DNA of 64,000 nt, taken from DATARH01 sp963705325 (GTDB lineage: Bacteria > Pseudomonadota > Alphaproteobacteria > ATCC43930 > CGMCC-115725). Each line of letters opens with the position of its first letter. The stretch's first letter is position 1. The stretch is from NCBI GenBank assembly GCA_963705325.1, contig OY970069.1, positions 1,984,001 to 2,048,000 of the forward strand. Direction: 5' to 3'. Position numbers and translations under genes: made by a program. Below, piece after piece: positions 53,524-60,675 of the stretch. The notes beneath the pieces were generated by a model, which ran no database searches, was not told where the DNA came from, and saw only the letters and a program-made list of their open reading frames with translations.

Positions 53524-55401
53524 CTAATTAAGTGGCCAAACGATCATGATCAGTGGCACACCCAGGGCAATAACAAGGAGCGAGAGAGGCAGACCCAGCT
53601 TCCAATAGTCGCCGAAGCGGTAGCCGCCCAGTCCAATGACTAGGGTATTGGACTGATGTCCGATCGGCGATAGGAAGTCGGAACCGGCACCAACTGCGAC
53701 GGCGATCAGAAACGGATCGATCTTGTATCCGAGCTGCTGCGCGAGGCTCGCCGCGATGGGGCCCATGACAAGCACGGCTGCGGCGTGGTGGAGGACCGGC
53801 GTCAACAGCATCGTTACCGCGAGGACAAGAGCGAGGATCGCATAGCTTGGCATTATCGTGGCAACGCCCGACATCGAGGTGGCGATCAACTTCGCCGTCC
53901 CGGTGTGCTCCACCGCCTCGCCGATTGGTATCAAGCAGCCGAGCAGCACGAGGATCGACCAGTCGACCGATCCGTACGCCTCCTTGAGGCTCAGGAGACG
54001 GAACAACACCAACGCCATCGCTGCGCCGACAAAGGCGATCGCAACCGGCACCAGTTCGAGGCTGCTGCTTACGATCGCCAACGCCAGAATGGCGAGCGGC
54101 ACCAGCAATTTGCGCCGCCGTCCAAGATTGAGTTGACGTTCCGCGAGCGGTAGACAGCCGAGCGCCGCCACGATGTCCGGGAGCTGCCCGGTATGGCCTT
54201 GCAGCACGATCGCATCGCCGGCCTTGAACCGCGTTCCTCGCAGCCGGGTACTGCGCATGCGCCCCTGCCGGCCAATCGCCAGCACGTTGACGCCATAGCG
54301 CTCGCGCAGATGCAACATCGCCGCGGAGCGCCCGATCAGGTCGGAGCCCGGGCTGATGACCGCCTCTACGATGCTCAGTTCACGCTCCGCCGGGGTGAGA
54401 CGCTCCGTGACTTGCGCTTCGCCCTCGCGCGCCGCGGGTTCGCTGTCGGCGTTTACCCGATCATCCTGTACGACCTCTGCCAGGGTCTTTTCGGGCATCC
54501 GTTTCGGTATCTTCTCGCTGCCAACCAGCTCCAGATTGCCATCACGCGCGAACTGCTCGAGGGTCGGTGGATCGGCCTCGACGACCAGCACGTCATTGGC
54601 ATAGAGCTTCCACCGGCGTGTCGGGACCTGCCGTCTTCCGCCCTCGCGGATCAGCCCGACAATTCCGACGGCGCCGCCGGCGAGTTTTTCGAGCTCGCCG
54701 ACCGTGCGGCCGGCAAAGGCTGAGTTTTCCAAGATGCGGACTTCACTAGTGTAATCCTCGATCGCGAAGGCAGTATCGCTGGCGCTGCCGCGCCTGCCGC
54801 GCGGCAGGAGCCGCCAGCCGAACGCGAGGAACACCACGCCAGTCAAAGCGATGCCGCCGCTGACCGGAGTGAAATCGAACATGTGGAATGGCTGGCCGGT
54901 AAGGTCTTGTCGTACCGCTGAGATCAGCAGATTGGGCGAAGTTCCAATCAGCGTCATCGAACCACCGAGGAGCGAGGCGAAGGCAAGCGGCATAAGGAAC
55001 TCTGATGCAGGCCGGTTGTTGCGCCGAGCGACCTGGATCGCCGCGGTGATGAAGATCGCCAGCGCCCCGATATTTTTCATGAAGGCCGAAAGGATTGCGA
55101 CGCAGCCGACGAGCACCCCGACCTGTAGCTCCTTCGACTGCATCATCGGCTGCAGCCAGCGCAGCAGGATCTCTATCGCGCCCGATTGGCCGATTGCGAC
55201 GCTGACGATTAACGCCGCGCCGATCAGCGGCAGGATGGGATTGGAAAAGCCCGAGAATGCTTTGTCGGTAGGAACGATGCCGGCGCCGACCGAAGCCAGC
55301 AGCGCTAACAACGCGACAACGTCATAACGCAGCCGGTCCCACAAGAAGAGAGCGATCAGGCAGCCGAGGATGACCAGGGTCAGGAGCTGATCGCGGCTCA
55401 A
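53524..55401 (-). CDS. SLC13/DASS-type transporter with two TrkA-C domains
   Basis: A 625-residue inner-membrane protein. Hydrophobic helices at both ends carry the family signatures SFMKNIGALAIF-like (AFMKNIGALAIFITAAI) and LIGTSPNLLIS, and the second half has GSDFLSPIGHQSNTLVIGLG. Between them (~210-440) lie two soluble RCK/TrkA-C-like domains (AGRTVGELEKLAGGAVGIVG; LIGRSAAMLHLRERYGVNVL). This is the YfbS/CitT-like permease layout, probably an anion or carboxylate carrier. The start is TTG 55401, overlapping the stop of a GH13 remnant (TTGA). Confidence 0.85.
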   Translation of the reverse strand: MSRDQLLTLVILGCLIALFLWDRLRYDVVALLALLASVGAGIVPTDKAFSGFSNPILPLIGAALIVSVAIGQSGAIEILLRWLQPMMQSKELQVGVLVGCVAILSAFMKNIGALAIFITAAIQVARRNNRPASEFLMPLAFASLLGGSMTLIGTSPNLLISAVRQDLTGQPFHMFDFTPVSGGIALTGVVFLAFGWRLLPRGRRGSASDTAFAIEDYTSEVRILENSAFAGRTVGELEKLAGGAVGIVGLIREGGRRQVPTRRWKLYANDVLVVEADPPTLEQFARDGNLELVGSEKIPKRMPEKTLAEVVQDDRVNADSEPAAREGEAQVTERLTPAERELSIVEAVISPGSDLIGRSAAMLHLRERYGVNVLAIGRQGRMRSTRLRGTRFKAGDAIVLQGHTGQLPDIVAALGCLPLAERQLNLGRRRKLLVPLAILALAIVSSSLELVPVAIAFVGAAMALVLFRLLSLKEAYGSVDWSILVLLGCLIPIGEAVEHTGTAKLIATSMSGVATIMPSYAILALVLAVTMLLTPVLHHAAAVLVMGPIAASLAQQLGYKIDPFLIAVAVGAGSDFLSPIGHQSNTLVIGLGGYRFGDYWKLGLPLSLLVIALGVPLIMIVWPLN

Positions 55402-55650
55402 GGTACTTCGCCTTGAAAAGGAGCTCTTGCCAGAGAAGGCGCGAATGTCTTGGGATGGGTCCTGGCAGGACCGTAATGGTCATAAGGGACGTCGAGAATG
55501 AGCGCGAGGTCGAGAGAGCGCGCGCGGCCGACGAGGCGTAGCAGATCGTTCGCTTGATCGTAAATCAGCGTCGGCACAAACTGATTGACCCCATCATAGC
55601 CCAACCGGAGTCGCCATCATCTCTAAATAGCTGAAGCCGAGCTCCGCCAA
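55398..55650 (-). pseudogene. GH13 (TreZ/GlgB-like) fragment
   Basis: LGYDGVNQFVPTLIYDQAND, LLRLVGRARSLDLALILDVP and DHYGPARTHPKTF align by eye with the WGYDGVDLYAPTRLYGHPDD ... VILDVVYNHIGPDGNYLKAF region of TreZ at 47 kb. A preceding FSYLEMMATPVG in another frame fits the EMMPIADFPG segment, so a frameshift is also present. Only ~80 residues remain. Confidence 0.65.
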
Positions 55651-55911
55651 ATCGGCAGATGGATCATCGCGGCCCGACGGGGTAAAGGGGTCGATGCTCG
55701 CGGACGCACGGTTGCCTCCCTGAATGATTGTTTTGCGAGTTGCCAACGTCGGCCGACGAGGTCACGCGCCGCGTCCTTCACCTTACCGACGGCCGAGCGT
55801 AGACGGCCCTCCGCTTTGTCGGCGCGACCCTGGGCGACCAGACGCCGATTGCCGGTCACTCACCGCACCGGTGGTCTTCTTAACGCTGCCAGCGACACGT
55901 TGCTTGTCCAT
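55623..55911 (-). pseudogene. CsbD-family stress protein, disrupted
   Basis: ATG 55911 (GGAG 8 nt upstream) starts MDKQRVAGSVKKTTGAV, the CsbD N-terminus. The continuation TGNRRLVAQGRADKAEGRLR and SAVGKVKDAARDLVGR is in a different frame. A few residues normally between them (KEAVGK-like) are missing, so this is a small deletion of length not divisible by three rather than a lone base error. A shorter product from GTG 55859 remains possible. A full-consensus EcfG promoter precedes it. Confidence 0.68.
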
Positions 55912-55946
55912 GATGATTGCTCCGACTTTAAGAGTTGCGACACTCG

Positions 55947-55972
55947 AACGGCCTCGTCGCGCAAACCGTTCC
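55947..55972 (-). promoter_or_regulatory. EcfG-type promoter of the CsbD-like gene
   Basis: Minus strand GGAAC-N17-CGTT, a full match, 36 bp before ATG 55911. Confidence 0.68.
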
Positions 55973-55981
55973 GTTCGGCGC

Positions 55982-56062
55982 TCAGATGACGTGAAACACC
56001 CAAAGGAGAAGAACGATCGGCAACGGAATGCCGATCAGCCATAATAAAAGTCCTCGGCCCAT
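55982..56062 (-). CDS. 26-residue membrane peptide
   Basis: ATG 56062 to TGA 55982 encodes MGRGLLLWLIGIPLPIVLLL and WVFHVI, one hydrophobic helix. GAGAGGAGAA lies a few bases upstream, a good ribosome site. It ends 10 bp before the CsbD-like promoter and resembles the 27-residue gene at 40494 (IG-I/V-P after a Leu run, HV near the end). Function unknown. Confidence 0.6.
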   Translation of the reverse strand: MGRGLLLWLIGIPLPIVLLLWVFHVI

Positions 56063-56161
56063 TACGTTCTCCTCTCATTGGCTGCCGGTTTCTAAGGCCA
56101 GCCGGTCATCCACGGACGTTAAAGAGGATGGTTCCGCACGCAGTTATTTACCTCGGCGACG

Positions 56162-56186
56162 GGAACCGTCGCGCGCATCTGTCGTT
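56162..56186 (+). promoter_or_regulatory. EcfG-type promoter cut off from its gene by IS630
   Basis: GGAAC-N16-CGTT on the plus strand. The next base pairs reach the IS630 left end at 56199. Without the IS it would lie about 50 bp upstream of the Spy-like start. Confidence 0.6.
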
Positions 56187-56197
56187 GACTGCACGAC

Positions 56198-57217
56198 CTA
56201 GTGCACTGACTCAAACGGAAGGTACAGATAGCGGTTGATGGCGGCCTGCAGATCGACGATGGATCGGAAGATGCCGCGCCTGAGGCGCTGGCGAGTAAGT
56301 TTGGAGAAGAAGCCTTCAACGGCGTTGAGCCAGGAACCGGATTTCGGGGTGAAGTGGAAGGTCCAGCGTGGGTGCCGGACGAGCCAGGCTTTGACCTTGG
56401 GGTGGGTGTGCGTGGCGTAGTTGTCGACAATGGCATGGACCAGCTTGCCAGCCGGGACCGCACGCTCGACGGCATTGAGGAAGCGGATGAACTCTTGGTG
56501 CCGGTGTCGCTGCATGCAGCGGCCGAGGACGATGCCATCGAGCGTGTTAAGGGCGGCAAACAGAGTGGTCGTGCCGTGCCGCTTGTAATCATGGGTCATG
56601 GTCCCGCACCGGCCGGGTTTGATCGGCAGACCGGGTTGGGTGCGGTCGAGCGCCTGAATCTGGGATTTTTCGTCGATCGACAGCACTACGGCATGCGCCG
56701 GCGGGTGCATGTAGAGGCCGACGAGGTCTTCGACCTTCTCGGCGAAGGCCGGATCATTGGACCGTTTGAAGGTTCGGATGCGATGCGGCTGCAGGCGGTG
56801 CGCTTCCCAGATGCGTTGGACGGTGCGCAGCGACAGGCCGACGGTCTTGGCCATGGCTCGGCCGGTCCAATGGGTCGCCTCGCCGGGCAGCTCACTCTGG
56901 GTCAGCGCCAGCACCCGGGCGATTGTCGCGGTCGGCACCGGCTTCCTGCCGGGTGGCCGGGTTTTGTCGCGCAGCAGCCCTTCCACCCCGGCTTCGGCAT
57001 AGCGTTTCTGCCAGCGCCACACCGCCGGGCGGCTCACGCCAGCGCGGTGCGCCACCTGCAGCACCGGCAAGCGATCCGACGAGAACAGGATGATTTGGGC
57101 GCGCTGGATGTGCTTCAGCGGCCGGTTCCGATCGTCAATGATCGCCACCAAACGGGCGCGATCCTCCGCGCTGACGGTAACGCAGACTTCCTGGGCCATT
57201 TCCGCAGAATCGCACAC
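56198..57217 (-). CDS. IS630-family transposase
   Basis: A 339-residue transposase, intact. The N-terminal HTH is RAGVSRPAVWRWQKRYAEAG. The DDE core reads VVLSIDEKSQIQALDRTQPG (first Asp), VHAIVDNYATHTHPKVKAWL (second Asp), and FTPKSGSWLNAVEGFFSKLT (Glu). Its stop codon falls in the left terminal repeat. Confidence 0.92.
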   Translation of the reverse strand: MCDSAEMAQEVCVTVSAEDRARLVAIIDDRNRPLKHIQRAQIILFSSDRLPVLQVAHRAGVSRPAVWRWQKRYAEAGVEGLLRDKTRPPGRKPVPTATIARVLALTQSELPGEATHWTGRAMAKTVGLSLRTVQRIWEAHRLQPHRIRTFKRSNDPAFAEKVEDLVGLYMHPPAHAVVLSIDEKSQIQALDRTQPGLPIKPGRCGTMTHDYKRHGTTTLFAALNTLDGIVLGRCMQRHRHQEFIRFLNAVERAVPAGKLVHAIVDNYATHTHPKVKAWLVRHPRWTFHFTPKSGSWLNAVEGFFSKLTRQRLRRGIFRSIVDLQAAINRYLYLPFESVH

Positions 57218-57258
57218 CCAGGTCGCCTTGTGAATCGATCGTCTGCGTCAATGCACTA
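56199..57258 (-). mobile_element. IS630-family element
   Basis: Terminal inverted repeats match at 16 of 19 positions (TAGTGCACTGACTCAAACG at 56199-56217 against the inverse of 57240-57258). TA is present at both ends, the IS630 target duplication. One transposase gene fills it. The element looks complete. Confidence 0.85.
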
Positions 57259-57294
57259 GCACAACAGCGCCTGTCTTCAGAAAGGTTTGATCCG

Positions 57295-57798
57295 ATGTCT
57301 TACCAAGCCCGCAACATTGCCGTTTTGTTCACGCGCTCCGTGGCGTTTGTGGCGCTGATGAGCGCTCCGCTCGTGGCGGTACCGCTCACCGTGGTCCGCG
57401 CCCAGACCCAGACAACCCCGGCCGCCGTCAACCCGGCCGAGAGCAAGGGTGAAACGGTCGAGCAACGCATTACCGAGCTGCACGCCCAGCTCAAGATCAC
57501 TCCCGATCAGGAGTCGAAGTGGAACGCGGTAGCACAGGCAATGCGCGACAACGCCGCCAATATGGACAAGCTCGTTGCCGAGAAGCGGCAGAAGGGGCCG
57601 CAAAACATGACGGCGGTCGACGATCTGCAGATCTATCAGGAATTCACCCAGACGCATCTCGACGGGCTGAAGAACCTGACCTCGGCCTTCAAGTCGCTCT
57701 ACGGCGCGATGTCGGATGGCCAGAAGAAGAACGCCGACGAGGTCTTCGCGAAGTTTAACCGCGCCGCGCCAGGCAATACCCCGGCCCGTAACGGCTGA
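57295..57798 (+). CDS. Spy/CpxP (LTXXQ)-like periplasmic protein
   Basis: A 167-residue exported helical protein. The signal peptide covers ~1-36 (SVAFVALMSAPLVAVPLTVV). The mature part has two LTxxQ-like motifs (LKITPDQESKWNAVAQAM; YGAMSDGQKKNADEVFAKF), as in Spy/CpxP chaperones that protect proteins in the periplasm under envelope stress. An IS630 copy ends 36 bp upstream of the ATG and separates the gene from an EcfG-type promoter. It is followed 30 bp later by another secreted-protein gene. Confidence 0.8.
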   Translation: MSYQARNIAVLFTRSVAFVALMSAPLVAVPLTVVRAQTQTTPAAVNPAESKGETVEQRITELHAQLKITPDQESKWNAVAQAMRDNAANMDKLVAEKRQKGPQNMTAVDDLQIYQEFTQTHLDGLKNLTSAFKSLYGAMSDGQKKNADEVFAKFNRAAPGNTPARNG

Positions 57799-57828
57799 TC
57801 GCGCCCCGCCTTATCGTAGGAGCAACCA

Positions 57829-58092
57829 ATGACTTGGCCTAGCAAAGTTCGCGCCGCGCGACTGGTTGGGGCGGTCGCCATTTCCAGCGTTGTCGCCTTC
57901 GGCATGATGTCGGGCGCCGCCAATGCGCGCTGGGATCACCCCGAGCATGATTGGCACGGCTGGCACCACGGGTGGAGTGGCGGGTACTGGGGCGCGCCCC
58001 CCGTCGTCTACGGCGATCCGTACGCCTATGGCTACTACCCGCCTCCGGGCGCTGGCATCGTCCTCCCGGGCGTTAGCATCGGCATTCGCTAA
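57829..58092 (+). CDS. Small secreted His/Gly/Tyr-rich protein
   Basis: An 87-residue protein with a signal peptide (LVGAVAISSVVAFGMMSGAA, cleavage near NA-R). The mature part is aromatic/His-rich (HPEHDWHGWHHGWSGGYWGA, YAYGYYPPPG). AGGAGCAACC precedes the ATG. It shares a transcript with the Spy-like gene and ends before a strong terminator. Similar small His/Tyr-rich exported proteins are common and unassigned in rhizobia. Confidence 0.7.
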   Translation: MTWPSKVRAARLVGAVAISSVVAFGMMSGAANARWDHPEHDWHGWHHGWSGGYWGAPPVVYGDPYAYGYYPPPGAGIVLPGVSIGIR

Positions 58093-58103
58093 AACCCCTC
58101 GCG

Positions 58104-58134
58104 AAACGGCCGGCGCAAGCCGGCCGTTTCTTTT
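58104..58134 (+). terminator. Intrinsic terminator of the Spy-like operon
   Basis: AAACGGCCGGC, a GCAA loop, then the exact complement, followed by CTTTT: an 11-bp stem with a T-run. Confidence 0.85.
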
Positions 58135-58151
58135 AAAAGCGGCCATGGCCT

Positions 58152-58715
58152 TCATGTCTTCAAGCGACCGAAAGTCAAATTGCCGCCTTGTCGCGCCGGC
58201 CTGTACGGTAGCCGCCGGTACACACCTGACGGTGGGTCAGCGCGCTTATGCCGCGTGGTGAGTGGGGTGGCGGCCAAGCGGAGGGCGTGGCGCAGCCCCT
58301 CACGGCCGCGGGCAAGGCGCGAGCGCATCGTGCCCACCGGGATGCGGAGGATCGCGGCGGTCTGCTCGCAGGTCATGCCTTCGAGGCCGATCAATAGGAT
58401 GATCGCGCGCTGCTCCTCGAGCAGCTGGCCCAAGGCGCGGTCGAGGTCCGAGAGCGTGAGCTCGGCCGCAAGGTCGCGCGGCGGCAGGCCGGCGGCGCTC
58501 GCCTGGCGGAACGGGTTGTCACGCAAATCATGCAAGATAGTTAGTAGCCAAGCACGGATATTGCAGCTGCGCGCGTACTGGCGCTGGCTGGCCAAGGCCT
58601 CGCGCACCGTGTCCTCTACGAGTTGCTCGGCCTCGTCGAGGTCGCGGGTGAGCGCGGTTGCGTAACGCATCAATTTTGGAAGCTGCTCTTCCAGTAGAAG
58701 ATGGAAATCCGACAC
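58152..58715 (-). CDS. ECF sigma factor
   Basis: A 187-residue ECF sigma. Region 2 begins EEQLPKLMRYATALTRDLDE with EQLVEDTVREALASQRQYAR, and region 4 has IILLIGLEGMTCEQTAAILR and PVGTMRSRLARGREGLRHAL. The C-terminal ~35 residues are a basic tail. It could be an EcfG-type (ECF15) general-stress sigma or another ECF; no nepR or phyR is adjacent. A near-consensus site (CGAAC-N16-CGTT) lies 61 bp upstream, fitting self-activation. It is convergent with the Spy-like operon. Confidence 0.8.
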   Translation of the reverse strand: MSDFHLLLEEQLPKLMRYATALTRDLDEAEQLVEDTVREALASQRQYARSCNIRAWLLTILHDLRDNPFRQASAAGLPPRDLAAELTLSDLDRALGQLLEEQRAIILLIGLEGMTCEQTAAILRIPVGTMRSRLARGREGLRHALRLAATPLTTRHKRADPPSGVYRRLPYRPARQGGNLTFGRLKT

Positions 58716-58775
58716 ACAGCCCTCCCTCTATTCGCCCGGTCTTCACCAGTCATCGAGACCCTACGCGCGATCTGT

Positions 58776-58800
58776 AACGGGCCGATTTACCGACAGTTCG
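58776..58800 (-). promoter_or_regulatory. Near-consensus EcfG-like site upstream of the sigma gene
   Basis: Minus strand CGAAC-N16-CGTT: one mismatch to GGAAC. Located 61 bp before the ATG at 58715. Confidence 0.4.
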
Positions 58801-59002
58801 CTTTGGTGAAGAATTGTAACCAGATGAAGAGACGAACCAGTGGCCGGGACAACTTTCCCCACACAGCCACCGCGGACGTTAGGGTTACTCCCTAAGAAGG
58901 ACATGGCCGTCGCACTTACAGATTTCGCCCGGACTCGACTAGGTCTCCCTTCCGAGTTGGCCGAAAGCCGAGACAAGTACGACAATCTTGGGTAACATCC
59001 GC
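58801..59002. other. Intergenic region
   Basis: No gene seen between the sigma factor and the truncated NRAMP gene. Confidence 0.4.
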
Positions 59003-59731
59003 TTAGAAAAGCGATGTCACGGCCATACCGACAGCGCAGGCCCAACCAAGGCCCCTCAGCCAGCCGGTAACGGCGAACACACCCATTACCCGACGACGCG
59101 CCGTCATCAACATGATGAGAACCATGATGGGCACGGCAACGACCCCGTTAATGACCGCGCTCCAATAGAGTGCCGAAATCGGATTGATCGGTGTGAAGTT
59201 GAACCCAATCCCGATAAGGGTCGCAATAACGAGGGTTACATAGAACGCAACTGCCTCGCTCGGTTCTCGCGATAAGCCCACACGCCACCGCCTAGCTTCA
59301 CTCACCGGATATGCAGCCGAGCCGGCCAGCACAGGCACCGCGAGTAACCCGGTGCCGATGATGCCGCAAGCAAAGATCAGCGAGGCGAAACAGCCTGCGA
59401 TGGGTCGCAACGCTTCGGCGGCCTGGGCCGAAGTCTCGATATTGTTGTTTGCATGGAGCGCGGCGCCCGCGGTGATCATGATCGCTACCGCGATGAGGTC
59501 GGAAAACGCCATCCCAGCGATGGTGTCGGCCCGAATACGAGCAAATGCCGGCAGGGCCTGCCATCGGTTCCTCAGAAGTGGCCCTCGGGTTGGCTTGACC
59601 CGTACATCCTCGGCTTCTTGAGCTGCTTGCCAAAAAAATAGGTATGGCGAAATTGTCGTACGAGCGATCGCAACGAGCGTCGTGAAATAAGTGCTGTTCC
59701 AACTCATCTTGGGAACCGCAAGACCTTCGAC
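59003..59731 (-). pseudogene. NRAMP-family metal transporter, N-terminus lost
   Basis: The frame encodes SWNSTYFTTLVAIARTTISP, YLFFWQAAQEAEDVRVKP and PINPISALYWSAVINGVVAV, the C-terminal half of an NRAMP (divalent metal) transporter. The homologous frame continues upstream of the first ATG (EGLAVPK) up to 59731. There an IS3 terminal sequence begins (TGGACTTGCCCC at 59732). About half of the normal ~420 residues are missing, so the gene is inactivated. Confidence 0.8.
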
Positions 59732-60480
59732 TGGACTTGCCCCGCTTTAGTGGAGAGGCATTGGCTCATGCGGCGGCCGTTTTTCGAACTGCGCCGGGCT
59801 TATGAAGTCGAGGGCAGAATGGCGTCGGACGGGATTGTAGAACCCGTCGATGTAGCGGCCAATGGCCTGGTCGGCTTCTTGGCGGGTGTAGAAGACGGTG
59901 CGCCAGACGAGCTCGGATTTCAGGGTCTTGAAGAACGTCTCAACCCCGGACATCTGGTTGATCGTCGCCGTCCGGCGGGACGCCAGCAGGGCCCGGACGC
60001 GGTGACAGGCCTGCAGGTCGAGCTGATCTTGGCTCTTCTCCTGGACGAAGCGCAGGTTCGGCCGCAACGCTGCCTCGGCAATCGCCTCGGCGTCGTTGTA
60101 ATCATTCTTCTGCCCCTTCACGAACGGTTTGACGTAGATCGCCGGGATGATGCGCGGCTCGTGTCCCAGCGCGCGCAGCGTCCGGGAGACAAAGTGCGCG
60201 CTCAGACAGGCTTCCATGCCGACGATGCACGGCGACAGCTTCTCGAAGAAATCTTTGAGACCCAATCGCCTGATCTTCTTCCGGAAGGCAATCTTCCCGT
60301 CGACGCCCAACCCGACGAGGTGAAATACCTCCTTGCCGATGTCGATTTCGATGACTGCCAGTGACCCTTTGTTCTGTTCCATCTTTGGCTTCATAGCTGC
60401 TTCTCCTGATGACCATCGCTTGCCAGTGCAGGCTAGCGCGCGCGGTGGGGGAGGCAGCCGGTCCATCCCATTAGCGGACT
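59732..60480 (-). mobile_element. Chimeric IS remnant: IS3 right end joined to IS110 left part
   Basis: The left ~220 bp is the 3' end of an IS3-family element, including its terminal sequence at 59732. The rest is the leader and N-terminal part of an IS110 element, as in the copy at 38.2 kb. The junction is near 59953. Confidence 0.7.
59747..60394 (-). pseudogene. IS110-IS3 fusion transposase frame
   Basis: From ATG 60394, residues 1-147 are the IS110 DEDD domain (EIDIGKEVFHLVGLG, IVGMEACLSAHFV, QKNDYNDAEAIAEA). Residue 148 onward switches to the IS3 integrase C-terminus (VETFFKTLKSELVWRTVFYT, HSALDFISPAQFE). The open frame is a chance in-frame fusion; neither catalytic core is complete. 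The break is at almost the same IS110 codon (~147) where the 38-kb copy also loses homology (~155). Confidence 0.82.
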
Positions 60481-60675
60481 TGGCGTGAGCGGACCGTAAA
60501 CTCGGCCCCGGAGGCGAACGGTTGTTAGAGAGGCGTCTGTTAGAGAGGCTCGGTCGCAAGCCCGTCGGCCGCGGCCTTGCCGATAAGCGGCTGTGCTCAG
60601 GGCTAAATTGGCGCTACGGGAACCTACGGCGTTAACAGACCAACGATATTATTTGTTTGGAGAACTGGGTCGAAA
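60395..60675. other. Intergenic region with IS110 leader and short repeats
   Basis: 60395-60480 is IS110 leader. TGTTAGAGAGGC occurs twice (60523-60534 and 60538-60549). The kinase promoter should lie in the right part. Confidence 0.45.

Noticed and set aside
53294..53527. 77-codon plus-strand frame
   Set aside because: No ribosome site, low-complexity Ala/Arg sequence and overlap with the end of the SLC13 gene.
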